Of a DNA stretch of 64,000 nt, positions 1 to 12,000 are shown one piece after another. The DNA is from Nectonema munidae (Eukaryota > Nematomorpha > Nectonematoida > Nectonematidae): the NCBI GenBank assembly GCA_030549495.1, contig JAUIRK010000925.1, positions 806,001-870,000 on the forward strand, written 5' to 3'. The first letter of the stretch is position 1. The number at the start of each line of letters is the position of its first letter. The notes under the pieces were generated by a model. It worked only from the letters and a program-made list of their open reading frames with translations. It had not been told where the DNA came from and searched no databases. A program made the position numbers and the translations under genes.

Positions 1-1140
1 GACAGGTTTGATTGATTTTCAAAAAAAAATGAATTTCACCACTGAATTCAGCATATTTGAAAATAGGTATACATGTGTAAAAAAATTTATATACTTATTT
101 AGATAAAAAGTTCCTTTTTGAGATGAGCTGTCACATTTAGATCAATTTTTTGACAGGTTTGATTGATTTTCATAAAAAATGAATATCACCACTGAATTCA
201 GCATATTTGAAAATGGGTATACATGTGTAAAAAACTTTATATACTTATTTAGATAAAAAGTCCCTTTTTAAGATGAGCTGTCACATTTAGATCAATTTTT
301 TGACAGGTTTGATTGATTTTCAAAAAAAATGAATTTCACCACTGAATTCAGCATATTTGAAAATGGGTATACATGTGTAAAAAACTTTATATACTTATTT
401 AGATAAAAAGTCCCTTTTTAAGATGAGCTGTCACATTTAGATCAATTTTTTGACAGGTTTGATTGATTTTCAAAAAAAATGAATTTCACCACTGAATTCA
501 GCATATTTGAAAATCATACATGTGTAAAAAATTTTATATACTTATTTAGATAAAAAGTTCCTTTTTGAGATGAGCTGTCACATTTAGATAAATTTTTGAC
601 AGGTTTGATTGATTTTTATAAAAAATGAATATCACCACTGAATTCAGCATATTTGAGAATGGGTATACATGTGTAAAAAACTTTATATACTTATTTAGAT
701 AAAAAGTTCCTTTTTGAGATGAGCTGTCACATTTAGATAAATTTTTTGACAGGTTTGATTGATTTTCATAAAAAATGAATATCACCACTGAATTCAGCAT
801 ATTTGAAAATGGGTATACATGTGTAAAAAACTTTATATACTTATTTAGATAAAAAGTTCCTTTTTGAGATGAGCTGTCACATTTAGATCAATTTTTTGAC
901 AGGTTTGATTGATTTTCATAAAAAATGAATATCACCACTGAATTCAGCATATTTGAAAATGGGTATACATGCGTAAAAACTTTATATAATTATTTAAATA
1001 AAAAGTTCCTTTTTGAGATCAGCTGTCAAATATAAATCTCTTTTTTGACAGGTTTGATTGATTTTGATAAAAAAAAATGGACACCACTACTTAATTCAGC
1101 ATAGTTGAAATATATATGTAACATTAAAAATATTTATAAA
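1..1140. repeat. Satellite array, about 147-151-bp unit, 7-8 copies
   Basis: The motif gacaggtttgattgatttt recurs at about 1, 152, 302, 452, 598, 747, 897 and 1046. Each unit also carries the blocks gaattcagcatatttgaaaa, tatacatgtgtaaaaaa and gagatgagctgtcacattta. The first six or seven units are nearly identical and the last (from about 1046) is diverged. The array begins before the window. Its last unit runs straight into the transposon end at 1150-1241, so it looks like the subterminal region of that element. Confidence 0.93.
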
Positions 1141-1241
1141 AACTTATTAATATCTGAGAAAAATGGGGGAGGAGGGGCACTTTACGCCCCCTCCCCCCAG
1201 CACTTGAGCGGACAAATTTTGCCCAGCACTAATAGGGTTAA
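1..1241. mobile_element. Non-autonomous piggyBac-like element, one terminus plus subterminal satellite (left-truncated by window)
   Basis: The right end reads cgcccc...agcacttgagcggacaaa...cagcactaatagggTTAA. Read inward from the right it starts TTAA-CCCTATTAGTGCTGGGC, the form of a piggyBac-type terminus (TTAA target site followed by CCC). The same terminal module recurs at 18510-18576 and 28395-28545, each also ending in agggttaa. The TTAA is at 1238-1241 and the flanking DNA is an interrupted transposase-like gene, consistent with insertion there. No transposase is visible in this copy; a related piggyBac coding remnant precedes the 18.6-kb copy. Confidence 0.7.
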
Positions 1242-1650
1242 ACTTTATTTTTTAACATAATAATTTTTACACAATAAATAATTATTACCATCCACCGTGC
1301 CTTGTTAATAGACCTGGGTACTCTGAATTTCACAAAAAAATTTTCACCATTAAGATACAAAAGAAGAAGTTCCTTCCAATCATTTCTAACATAATTTTTT
1401 TTCAACATATTTTTGTAAAAATCAAGAATTTTACACTTAACCTTTTTTCCTTCATAAAAAGTATAATAAGATGGTTCTTCTAAAAATAAAACTCTAAAAA
1501 TTTTTTTTAATTTATTGAAAATATTAGTTTCTGAACCAGATGAACTGTAAATTTCTGCAGCTTCCCAAATATTTCATAAAATAATTTCTCCAATATGATG
1601 TCTACAAGAAGCACCGAAGAAGTGGTCTTCCTAATTTGCTTTGAATGCAA
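1242..1650 (-). pseudogene. C-terminal part of an unclassified transposase-like gene family
   Basis: On the minus strand this codes for recognisable pieces including CRHHIGEIIL, then a segment with NYVRNDWKELLLLYLNGENF, then INKARWMVIIIYCVKI. From memory these match the second half of a repeated invertebrate protein family with a conserved CRHH(I) motif and an ARWMAK(I/A)IY motif. The N-terminal half of the same family lies at about 4925-5300, and a LINE separates the two. The low-coordinate end stops at the TTAA of the satellite-bearing element. I cannot name the transposon class, and the match rests on recalled motifs only. Confidence 0.45.
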
Positions 1651-1911
1651 ACACAAGTAATATATGATATTTATTTACAAATGAAAGTTTACGCATGAGA
1701 AAAGTATGACAAAAACAACTGAACCAAATTATCGAAACAGTATGAAAATAATGTAGGTAATTTTGTGAAGATCCAAAAGCCAGGAGGCCGCAGTTAGGAT
1801 TCAACACAGACTTTCAAGGATAGGGTAGAAAAATGAAGCATCGAGGACACGAGTTCAAAGCATTGCTCACGGAAACAAAGTGGAATATTGTTGTAGAGTC
1901 AAATAATAAAA

Positions 1912-3632
1912 TTAGGAAGTAGAGCAGACATAGCAGTTTCTGTCACAATAGGTATAATGGCTATAGGAAGAAATGAAAAAATTTTTCCAAATTTTTTTGA
2001 AGGTTTTCACAGATAAACTGGGGTCTTGAAAGAGAAAAGGAAATTGTTTGTGAAGTAAATTTGTTTTGTATCTGACTGACACAGTAGAAGTTGAGAGTCG
2101 GAAAAACACAGGCAAAGGATCGTGTGCTTTTCGGGTTTCGTGCTTTATATTATGATTATATTGTAGAAATTTGCTGAAGAGTCCATGTGGTCTGTTATTG
2201 ATGTTTTTATGCAAAAAGCAAGCAACTTTAAGATTGAAGAGATCATTCAGTTTGAGTAGATAGTGAATTTTGAAGACAGGTTCTGTGTGTGAGTGGTATT
2301 TGAGATTGAAAACATTTCTGAGAGCACGCTTTTGTAAAATCTCAATACGATTTTTACCGCTTGGGTACCAGTTTATGAGGCTATACTGAATGTGTGGCAA
2401 GAACAGAGTTTTGTAAAGAAGGAGCTTGATATTCGTAGGAAAGATATGTTTTGTGCGATGAAAAACTCCAATGATTTGGCTCAATTTATTTGAAACCATA
2501 TTAACATGATGGGAAAAGCTTAGCTTATTGTCAAGCACAAGCCCAAGTAGATTAAACTTGTTGACTATGTTGAAACGTGCTTTGGATAGAAAGTCTTCAT
2601 TTACACTGTTTTTCATGGATACAACCATTGCTTTAAATTTTACATAGTTAATTTTCAAATCATTATTCGTGCACCAAGCATAAAATAGGTTTAGATTATA
2701 TAAAAACATGTTAATATTGATACAATTATCTTTTTTAATACAGGAAAGTGGGAAATAGCCACAGAAGTCATCAGCATAGAGAACAAAGGAAAATATACTT
2801 GATACATCAAAAATATCATTTACATAGAGACTAAACAATAGGGGAGATAAAACAGAGCCCTGTGGTACACCTGATCTGATAGGAGTGAAAGACGAAAGAG
2901 AATTATTCACCGATACACACTGTTTGCGAGCAGAAAGATATGAACAGAGGAGTGAAAGAGAGTTTTTACTGATCCTAGACTTAGAAAGTTTTTGGATCAA
3001 CAGTGAGTGGTTGACTGAATCAAAGGCCTTACTCATATCAAAAAAAAGAAGGACCATGTCTTCTTTTTTTTTCTAAAGAGGAAACGAGTTCTTCAATGAG
3101 GAAAGAGTGCAAAATTTCTGTTGAATAGTCCTTCCTGAAACCGAATTGATGCTTATGAACAAGTTTATTTTGCAATATATGACCTTCAAGCTGAGTGAGA
3201 ATAACTCTTTCAAAAACTTTGGAAAGTGCAGGCACCAACGAAATAGGTCGGTAGTTATCTACATCTCTCCGATCTTCTTTTTTTCCAGAGAGGGATTACT
3301 TTATGTGTTTTGAGAATAGAAGGGAATATGCAATGTCTAAAAGCCGAGTTGATAGCCATAGCTAAAAACTCAGAGACAGCCGTACCAATTAGCTTAATAT
3401 GATAAGTCGATATGCCATATATATCACATGAATGACTGCTTTTTATTTTGTTTATTTCATTCAAAACACCTACGCTATCAACATTAATGAAAGAAAAAGA
3501 GCCATCATCATAGGCATAAGAAGATTCATGTGTAAAATTGTTTGGAACATTCGAGCAAGCACGAGAGAAATAAGCATTAAGCTTTTCAGCAACTAAATAG
3601 TCGTTATCTATGAGCGTATCTCCTTCTCTCAA
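1912..3632 (-). pseudogene. LINE ORF2, reverse transcriptase part
   Basis: Three overlapping minus-strand frames carry the RT domain: 3632-3255 (finger region, ending in a VIPLWKK-like motif), 3238-3038 (ALSKVFERVI and HQFGFRKDYST) and 3057-1912. The last frame has DMSKAFDSVNHSLL, then GVPQGSVLSPLLF, then the catalytic YADD box. A C-terminal region of about 200 residues follows, typical of CR1/Jockey-type LINEs, and ends with Cys residues near the stop. Frame changes at about 3245 and 3050 break the protein. The second lies in an A/T homopolymer and could be either decay or a sequencing artefact. Confidence 0.88.
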
Positions 3633-3736
3633 AGTAATACTTCTAGTTTGAGGGTTTTTCAGTGTTTTATTGACTATTGACCAAGTCTCCTGAATTGAAC
3701 TATGTTTAGTAAAAAGATTACCATAGTATGATTCTT

Positions 3737-4903
3737 TTAGGAGACGAACTTTGTACTAATTAAATTTCTCAAAGAAATATATTTGCTAGTACATCGTAAT
3801 TGTAAACTTCTCTCACTGCATTTGTATATCTTCATTTTTTTAAACATAGTATCTCTTGCTTTGATGAGATTGATAACTTCAAAGGAAATCCAAGGTTTCA
3901 TTCTAATTTTGTATCTGTTAATTATCTTATGATCTATTCTAGTTGACGCTTCAACAGACGACTTAATAACGTGTGTTAAAGATGAAAAAGGTTTATCAGG
4001 GTTATCAAATGACTCAGAGGTTTTCAAAGAATTTATGGCTTCAGAAGCAACTCTGATGAAAAGCTTTTCATCAAAAAAAGTCTTCTTCAACACCGATTTA
4101 CTTAAATTTTTTCCCAAATTAATCGATACTAAAAGGGGAATGTGATCTGAAAAAAAAGAATGGCAATTCAAAGCGAAAAACTCATTGTAGCTTTGATTGA
4201 TGAAAATGTTGTCAATAAGTGTATTCGAATGAGGCCTAGTAGGTAATGTAATAACAGGCTTCAAAAAACTGGATAGAATGAGATTATAAAAAAAATTTAC
4301 AGTAGTGCTATATTCTAATTCGAAGAGGTTTATATTGAAATCACCGCAGAGAATATTGATACAGTCGTTGTTTATCTTGGAAAGAAGGTTAGAAAAAAAT
4401 TCAAAAAAGCATTCAATGTCGCTTTGTTTAGTAGAAGGAAGCCTATAAAAATTGTGAACCAGGACTCTTTCATTTTTGTTTATTTTCAGAAGTATACAAC
4501 AATACTCAAATACATTTGGCACAACTTTAGTGTCATAAAGAGAGAATGCACAACTTTGCTCTACATAAAAAGCTAATCCCCCATGTAAAGATATATCACT
4601 AGGCATGTTAAAGAACTTATAATTTTCTAAAGGATAGTTAGTCTGTCTATCTTTACACCAAGTTTCCTGTAAGGCAATAGCCACTACATGTGACCCTATG
4701 CACTTATTCATTGCATCAATAAAACAGTCCAATTCATAAAACTTACTTTTTAACGATTGTACATTTAAACTTAATAGGTTAAAGTTGAAAAAGGAGAGCG
4801 GTTTAAAATTAAAATCAAAGACATACGAACTTTTGATAACCGAGTTTGAAGAATCGATATCAAAATTAGGGTGAATTTCTGAAAAATCGGAAGACTTACT
4901 CAT
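3737..4903 (-). pseudogene. LINE ORF2, apurinic endonuclease part
   Basis: The 388-residue minus-strand frame has the endonuclease signature in order: LNVQSLKSKF near residue 45, a catalytic QETW, the GDFNI motif near residue 190, the NTLIDNIF segment, and the SDHIPL motif near residue 250. These match the exonuclease-endonuclease-phosphatase fold that LINEs use to nick target DNA. The frame ends in a stop near 3737 and the coding sense continues in another frame toward the RT. In-frame methionine at 4903 is the apparent start; no ORF1 is visible upstream, where a different element is found. Confidence 0.85.
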
Positions 4904-4924
4904 GATCCAGGGTTAGATTTTTAA

Positions 4925-5300
4925 CAAGTAGGGGATAAACGTCCAGTCTTTAGACTTGTGGTGTCAAAGACCATTGTTTTCACAAATTCTTTGCAATCCC
5001 AATTTTCTAGCAGATCAACAGACGCCTTTGAAAGAACATCTCCTCCTTTTTTTTCAAAATGGCACGCCAAGCAATTTTATCATGTCATTGTTTGAAACAA
5101 CCACGGGAATCCGCTCTTCGTAATGAAACTTGCTTTTCAATGTTGGAAGCAACTTTCCATTCTATTGCAAGTTTAAGAATGTTTTTGGCGTCCAAGAACA
5201 TTTAATTTTTTCAGCTGTTTTTTCTATAACTTCAACTTTATATTTGTAGGCTTGTGAAGGATGTAAGTAGGCTTGTGCCCCAAAATTTAATAGGTAGCGC
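4925..5300 (-). pseudogene. N-terminal part of an unclassified transposase-like gene family
   Basis: The minus strand encodes pieces such as GKLLP, then ERIPVVVSNNDMIKLLGVP, then VFDTTSLKTGRLS. From memory the family has an HWDGKLLP motif, an RLPVLVS...LLGVPKL motif and a CFDTT..NTG motif in that order. The matching C-terminal piece is at 1242-1650, on the far side of the LINE. The copy is old and broken. The class of transposon is unknown to me; the identification depends on remembered motifs. Confidence 0.45.
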
Positions 5301-6410
5301 GGGCTCTGAATTAAGCCCTTGTTTTTATCATGCTCAGAATTTCATATTTAGCGCGAGGTGCCAACTTATGCTTATATTTCTTTAATCAAGGTGATATTGT
5401 TTTATTATCACCTGTTCTTTGTTTGATTATTAAGATGCTCATTTAGAGGAATAAATTGTTTACCTAAATTTTTTCTTTCTAAGTAAGTAGCTTCATTTGT
5501 TACACTTATTTAAAATTCTTATTTTTGTTAGCTATTTTTCCAAGGGCCGCATTATCGATAAAAAATTCGGATGCCCTTTTGATTTTTCTAGAATAAAATA
5601 AAGGTTTTATTTAACACACTTTGGAATTGAATTAAGCACGCTGGTTGGACATTTCAAAATTTTAATGATTTAATTTGATTTCAAAAATTATTTTGCAATT
5701 TATGATGCATACATTTTTTATTTTTACTCTGAAGCAAATCAAGATCTCAAGTTATCTGAGCCGACAACATTTTTAACAACTAAACTATATCATTAAATCG
5801 AAAATATCTATGATCGATCTAAAGAGCTATTTATAACCGAATTTTCCAGTTAAGTATTTTCTATGTGATCTTCCAGCCTTATTAATGGAACAAACTTGTT
5901 AGGTTGCTAAATGTTATTATGAGTTTTACTAATACTAGTCCCCATATCATAGGTAAAAAAGGTTCTGCCTTTTTTTTTTATTTTTTGAGGATAAAAAGTG
6001 ATATTCTCTCCAACACTTCATTGGTTAGTGGATAGATACTGATTATTATTATTCCCCTTACAACAGTAGCACCAGCTTTCATCGTATATGCTGAACAACA
6101 AGAAACAACTTTTGATTTATGGTACATCATAATTTAACTTAAATTCAATTGCTTTTAACAACGTAGCCATAAGCACATGGATTCATTTCGATCTATGGTC
6201 TTAAAATTTCTATCCAAATAGAAAACCACCTGGTGTGGGTACTTTGTTATCAACATCTATCATTAATCTTTTGATAACGTCCTGAGTAATGGAATCAATC
6301 TTGTAAAGTTTAAAGATCAGAATAAGAAATCAATTAGCAATTAAAGTAAAATAAAATTAAAATATTTATTTGAATGATATTATTTTTAAAGTAAAATTTG
6401 TGAGCTGGGC
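5301..6410. other. AT-rich sequence, no gene recognised
   Basis: No reading frame with a recognisable domain was seen on either strand. The stretch is AT-rich with poly-T runs near 5970. Confidence 0.5.
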
Positions 6411-6611
6411 ATAATTTGGGCACACTCACATTTTTCATTCTTATATTTATCTTTTTTATTTTAAATTTCTTTCCTATATAATTTGGGCACACTCACATTT
6501 TTCATTCTTATATTTATCTTTTTTATTTTAAATTTCTTTCCTATATAATTTAGGCTCACTCACATTTTTCATTCTTATATTTATCTTTTTTATTTTAAAT
6601 TTCTTTCCTAT
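6411..6611. repeat. Tandem repeat, 67-bp unit, 3 copies
   Basis: The unit starts ataatttgggcacactcaca and ends aatttctttcctat. Copies lie at 6411-6477, 6478-6544 and 6545-6611. The first two are identical; the third differs at two positions near its start (taggctcac). The near identity implies a recent local duplication. Confidence 0.95.
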
Positions 6612-6980
6612 TTCGATAAAACTCGGTAGCTTGATAATATTTGGTTTATTAGTCAGTGTCTTGGTAATTGGTTTTGTGGAAATACAGCGTTTCTAATAGG
6701 TTGCAAGTATGGATCTTCTTCTTCTTTATCACCATGACCAAAATCGATTTTTGGTTACTCTTATTGAATCACTCTCCTCCAATTTTTTCTTCTCTATGGG
6801 CTTTTGCTAACTTTATTTTATAATTAATAGCTTCTGCATTGGCAGTGACACCAAAGGCACCAAATCTTTGAGCGCATGTTGTCCATACATGGGATATTGA
6901 GGATGTGTGATGCTAATGTGACGTAAAAGGGAAATTAGTGAATTTTGAAACAAAGAAATAACCATTTGCCTTTCTTTAAG
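6612..6980. other. No gene recognised
   Basis: A minus-strand stretch at about 6670-6950 reads as protein-like sequence (FGAFGVTANAEAINYKI) for about 50 codons, but I do not recognise a family and the frame is broken. Confidence 0.3.
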
Positions 6981-7330
6981 CAAGTGATTCCTTAACTGGG
7001 GGGGGGGGGGGGGGGCTAAATAGCCGTATTAATTTTTGGAAGGGGGCTTAGAATTATTTTTTGAAATAAGAGTAAAAAATTAACAAATTTTAAATTTAAA
7101 TATTTTTTTAAACAAAAGAAACTTTGATGACTTATATTATAAAAAACGGAAAAAACTTGCCTCCATGTGTTGTTTGTTATAGTTTTAATTAACGATGCTC
7201 TGAGACCAAGTCGATTGGAAAGACATTTGATTACAAATCATCCTGCAATGAAAGAAAAGTCAGAAGAATTTTTCATCAACAAACTTAAATGCTTGAAGCG
7301 AATGAAGTTGGACACTACATGAAGTCTTTA
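6981..7330 (+). mobile_element. hAT transposon 5' fragment (terminus plus zinc-finger coding remnant)
   Basis: The left end caagtgattccttaactggg resembles hAT termini of the type CAGTGGTTCCCAACCTGGG and is followed by a run of 18 G. From about 7155 the plus strand reads PPCVVCY, then after a frame break NDALRPSRLERHL, HPAMKEK and EEFFINKL. That is the N-terminal zinc-finger region of ZBED5/FAM200-type hAT transposases (C-x2-C ... L-x-RH). No catalytic region follows, so it is a truncated element. Confidence 0.65.
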
Positions 7331-7559
7331 TCAAGATACAGTTAACCCCATTAGTTCTGGGTTAGGGTTAGTTACATAACTTCACTAAAAAATTAATTGT
7401 AGAAAATTGGCTGAATCATATCCCTTCAAATTTGGTGAATTTTCCTAAAATCGGTAGCTGCATCTTTTGATACCATTTTCATGGTAGTTGAATGACCATT
7501 TAATGTCAAAAACTGTCAATCAAAATCAAAAATTAAAATTTTGACATTATCTGTAGTTA

Positions 7560-9078
7560 ACCTTTTAACTTAGGATCTATACTTTTGTTCCAAAAGTGAT
7601 ATTACTACTTTAAAAAAATCTCTTGATGCAGTTTCGAACGAGGTTCAAGATCAAAGAAGAATGATAATGATATCAAAACTTTTGTTTCATAAAGAGCTAA
7701 ATAAAAAGATTGATGATTTGGTTGGTAATTTTACACATATCCACAGGCCCGTAGTTAGGACTTTTCAATTGGGAGGGCTGGAAAAAATTGGGGGGGGGGG
7801 GGGGGACTAAATATTTTCACAAAAATTTTTTAGGTACTTATGGGTTATCTCTCCCCCATTCAAAAAAAAATTTTTAGTAAATTACTGAAAAAATTTTTTA
7901 AGTGGTAGGGAGATAACTAATAAGTACCAAATTTTTATATATAGTCTAAAAATAAACCATTTTTTGAACCCTTTATTGATATCGAAATATTTTAAGTTGG
8001 GGGGGGGGCTCTAAATCTGAGTTGAGGGGGGGGGGCTTAGCCCCCTCCTGCCCTCGCTGGCTACGGGCCTGCATATACAAGAGATTAAAAGTAATACTAT
8101 TTCTGATAAACTAGAAATTGTTGATCAAACAATTAATGATATCCTCATTAAGTCTAATGTATCGGCCACAAATTCGAAAGCTGAAATTATACCAGAATTT
8201 AAAAAGATTATGCAAGAAACTTTCGAAGATAAACCTGCTATAAAACTAAATAAAGAAAGAAGAAAATTAAATCATATAATTCATGGAGTTTTAAAATATG
8301 AAAATGGTGAACGAATCAATGATTCCAATTTTATAATAGCCATCTATCCTTAAATAAAATTAAGGTTAAAGGTATTATAAGATTAGGAAAGCAGGCTATT
8401 GATCATTCTTTATCAAAGAGGCCCATTAGGGTTACATATGAGAGTTATGATATGAACTTCTGTTAAAAGGGTCCTTTCAAAACTGAAGAATTCGCCTGAT
8501 AAATTCAGAAAAAATCTTCATTTCTAATGATTTTACTTTAAGAGAAAGAGAAGTAATTAGATCCTTGAAGATTAAAGCTATTAAAAGAAACCAAGAGAGT
8601 AATGATTCTTTATACACTTTTTCCGTTACTTGCGATTCTTTAAGCGAATTGAAAATTATAAATAGAAAAATAAAGAAACAAGTGAAGACCAGAAGTGCAA
8701 AAGAGATTTCTCATTAGCATTTACACCGAAATCTGTATCATCTCATCCAAATACTATATCTATACTCTATACAAATTGTAATTAGCTATATAGCAAGTTG
8801 GATGAGTTATTTATTGACGAAAAGGATGTTAAATAATCTAAATCCTTCTCTTTTTCAACTGACTTGCTTTAATTTCATTCATAATTTTTGTCCCATTTCA
8901 AGTGGGTTTTCTGGAATAAGAGGAGTTATATTTTATTTAAAAAGTGATATTGAATTTAAAGTTATTGAGATCTTCTCGTCTACTCATATTGAACAGCTAA
9001 CGATCAAAGTTGTTCATGGTAGACACCAATACATTTATTGCTGCATATATCGTCCTTGTGAGATTTCTAACTGAATGA
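7560..9078 (+). mobile_element. LINE 5' half: ORF1 and start of ORF2
   Basis: The plus strand from about 7600 encodes a coiled-coil-like lysine/glutamate-rich protein (KSLDAVSNEVQDQ..., EIVDQTINDIL), then an RNA-binding-like part (VKGIIRLGK, PIRVTYES, FISNDFTLREREV) typical of LINE ORF1. From 8802 a 90-codon frame gives GIRGVIFYLKSDIEFKVIE and YIYCCIYRP, the N-terminal part of an apurinic endonuclease. The element stops at the piggyBac end at 9084. Its 3' end reappears at 12200, so most of ORF2 is missing. A hAT MITE interrupts ORF1 at 7744-8071, and there are other frame breaks. Confidence 0.75.
7744..8071. mobile_element. hAT-type MITE, 328 bp, with 8-bp target duplication
   Basis: The left end is caggcccgtagttagg and the right end is the inverse, ctacgggcctg (11-bp perfect inverted repeat, then imperfect). 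Flanks are catatcca (7736-7743) and catataca (8072-8079), an 8-bp duplication with one mismatch, as hAT elements make. The interior is G/C-homopolymer rich (runs of G near 7790, 8000 and 8025) with a ggtacttatgggttatctc motif repeated inverted. No coding capacity. It is inserted in the LINE ORF1 described above. Confidence 0.88.
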
Positions 9079-9083
9079 TTCAA

Positions 9084-12000
9084 CCCTCGCTTGATGGACT
9101 CAGGACAATTTTGTCCATTGCCAATTTAAAACACATTTTTCTAAAATATCCATCATAGAAACTTCTTTCAAAAGTAACATGAAAACGTTCTCGTTACGAT
9201 AAAACATCAAAATAAAATAAAATTAGCAAAAAAAATTATTTTATTGTTTTTGAAAAAAAGAAATTAAAGTAAAAGGTATATTTGGCGTAAAATTTATATG
9301 ATTTGACTAAGCAAGCATTCAGAGCACAATATTCTATATGTATATTGCAAACAAACTTTTTGCATTTTCACACTTTTTAGATGCTTTTTTTCTTTTTATT
9401 TTGCAAAGGTAACACAAAGATCTTGAGGTGAAAGTCGTTGTTTGAGTAGTGTCTTGAGAAAAATCATAAAAAGAGAATAAGTTTCTGATAGCTAAGGGTA
9501 CTTCGGATATCATTGATCTTGTTTTCATTGATTCTTCGGCCAGAAAGGATAAATTCTGTATGAAAACTTTTCTTCCACTTTCTTTGGTTGAAGTAAATTT
9601 GTCAGGTGAGTTGAACTTGGCAATTATCCAGGTGTTCAAGACACTAATGTCTAAATAGTCAGAAAAAACTGCATGCGTCCATTTTCTATTAGGCTTGTAA
9701 GACCTGTTGGCTCTGAGCATTTTATTAGCAACATCCACTCCTCCTTTATATTCGTTATAAGATAATAAGCTGTCAGGTTTAGAATTACTCTTGGATTTTT
9801 ATGTTGTGAGGATAGAATATACACAACTTAAACTTTGAAGTTTTTAGAAGAATGTTTTCTTGGTATGTAGGCAGTCAAAGAAGCAAATTGGGAGAAACCT
9901 TCTGTTAGCCATAACTGTTCCACACAAAGAAACGTCTTGGCCATTACACCAAATGAGAAGTTCATGACTAGTAAAAAATCGATCAGTGTAGAATCCACAA
10001 CCTTTCGGGATGCTACTATCTTTTATCAAACGCTTGCACGCGTTCAAAGCAGAAAAGTAGGAGGGGTCCTGTAAACCAGACGCGTAAATTTCAGGTTTCA
10101 TACAGTAAAAATATTTAGCGTCGTTCAAGTGATAAAACTTCATCCATAGTTGTCGGGCTTCTTAGGGTCATAAATTTTTATCGAGCAACCTCCTCTGAAA
10201 GTAACTAGTTGCACATCTATCGTGAGCGCTGAGTGTGGAGTCCAATATCTTGAAAATTTACTATAGAAGTGGTCATGTAGCTTTCTTATAGCGCTTATTT
10301 TGTCCAAGGGATCTCTCTCTTCTTTTTTGTCAAAACGGAGAAAAACATCCCTGACCCAAAGGAGTATGATCCCGAAGGAGTATGATGAAATTATCCCTGA
10401 GCCAAGCTTGCTCTCAAGAAGGGATTGCCTGAACTTGAAAACAAATCAGAAACTGACTTTTTGATCTTCATTTTGACCGATAATAATAATCAAGGCAATA
10501 AAGTAGGCTAAGAGATGACTGATCTGAAAACTTTTATAACAGTGATGCAAATTCGAATACTTAGGACTTATCGAACTGAAAAAGTAAAAAATGGTCTAGA
10601 ATACAATTTTCTAGTAGTAAAAATACAATTTTATTATGTTAATTTATCATTTTTCAATTAGTAGAATTTTCAACTTTTGATAAATTGCTTACCCATATAC
10701 CCCAACAAACAAAAAGCAAAAACATATTCTATTATGTTAGTTTGGAAATTCATAGTAGTACAATGCAATTGAACTTTTTGAAGCTAAAAAAAAAGTTTTG
10801 AAAGAAAAAAAGAAATGAAATTATCCTAACGCTAACCTAAACCCTAGACCTGAATTCTAAAACTAAAATTGATTTAAGCTATCCAAAACCTTATTAGTGT
10901 AATGTTTGTAATACCTGAAATTTGAATCCATTGTTGCTAGAGTCATCGAATAAATGTGAGCTATGATGCTAGTATCAAAGAAAAGTTTGAATAGACTAAG
11001 AACATCTTTGGTCTTTTTGGCCTGTCCTTTGGGACCATAAGGTCTTTCACTAAGGTCTCTTATGTTGATTCTTTCTGGTCTTCCAGTATGGCTGAAAGCC
11101 TGTTCTCAACAACATTCAGTTCCATCAGGAGCAACCAAGGCAATCAGTAATATTGGAGTCACTGTCAAAACTACCGTAAGAAGATGAATGTGATGAAGAC
11201 GAAGAACTTTTTTCAGAAGACTCAACATCAGAAAAGGAGGTGGTGGTAGACATGAGAAGAAAAATCAGATGAATGAAGCTGGTCAGCAGAAACCAGAAAG
11301 ATTTATCAGAAAATTGTGTATGAACAAAATGTGCTCCTCAGTTTACCAAATGCGAAGTTTATCGATACATTGCACAAGTGCAGATAAAGATATAATAACA
11401 AATGTCGATATGGTGTGTCATAAAAGTTCAACAATAGTAAACCAGCATCATATTTTCTTCATATGTTGTCTTGATCATTTCTTATTCGTCACACCATGGT
11501 TGAAAGGGTTTGAGGTAAACACAAAAAACACAAATTTTTAATATATGAGCAGAGTCTGCTCACTCCTGAATCAATAAATGCATTTTACCAGTTTTGTCGA
11601 GAAGAGCACGAGGAATAAAAGTAAATAAAACCGAATTTTGATTATTCACAAGATAACAACAACAAAGTGAACGAGCTTTGTATTGTATATTTTTTCAGTT
11701 ACGTTGTTGATTCAAGCGATGTGCGTTCGGAAGGTTTGAAAGTTACTAATATTTTTTGTCGTTCGTTGGTTGATAAATGATTGTAGCGAAAGTTTTTAAA
11801 TCCGATCCTTCCACGTTGGATCACTGCCTGTCAAAAATTACTCCTAGCTCATGCAGGTGGCGCATCAGTGCCTTATCGACAAAAATACCATCTATCTTAA
11901 CATTTTTCTGTAACTTACAAAGTTTAAAGTCTTATTCAGTCTGTTTTTGTTCACATCCTAATTGAAATTTTAACAACCAGTACTAGATCAAGTTTAACAA

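Larger units (their letters stand above)
1655..4920 (-). mobile_element. LINE (non-LTR retrotransposon), APE endonuclease plus reverse transcriptase, CR1/Jockey-like
   Basis: Read on the minus strand, an endonuclease domain is followed by a reverse transcriptase and a C-terminal region, about 3.2 kb in all. The 3' tail is low-complexity AT-rich sequence ending near 1655-1670. It interrupts the transposase-like gene whose two parts flank it. The reading frame is broken several times, around 3735, 3635, 3245 and 3050, two of them at A/T-rich slippery runs, so it is not active as it stands. Clade assignment is tentative; the order EN-RT without RNase H fits CR1, L2 or Jockey-group elements. Confidence 0.85.

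Noticed and set aside
1-1140. CRISPR-like array
   Set aside because: Unit is about 150 bp with no unique spacers; it is a satellite in a eukaryotic genome.
6670-6950. Minus-strand protein-like stretch
   Set aside because: Reads like FGAFGVTANAEAINYKI for about 50 codons, but matches no family I know and the frame is broken.
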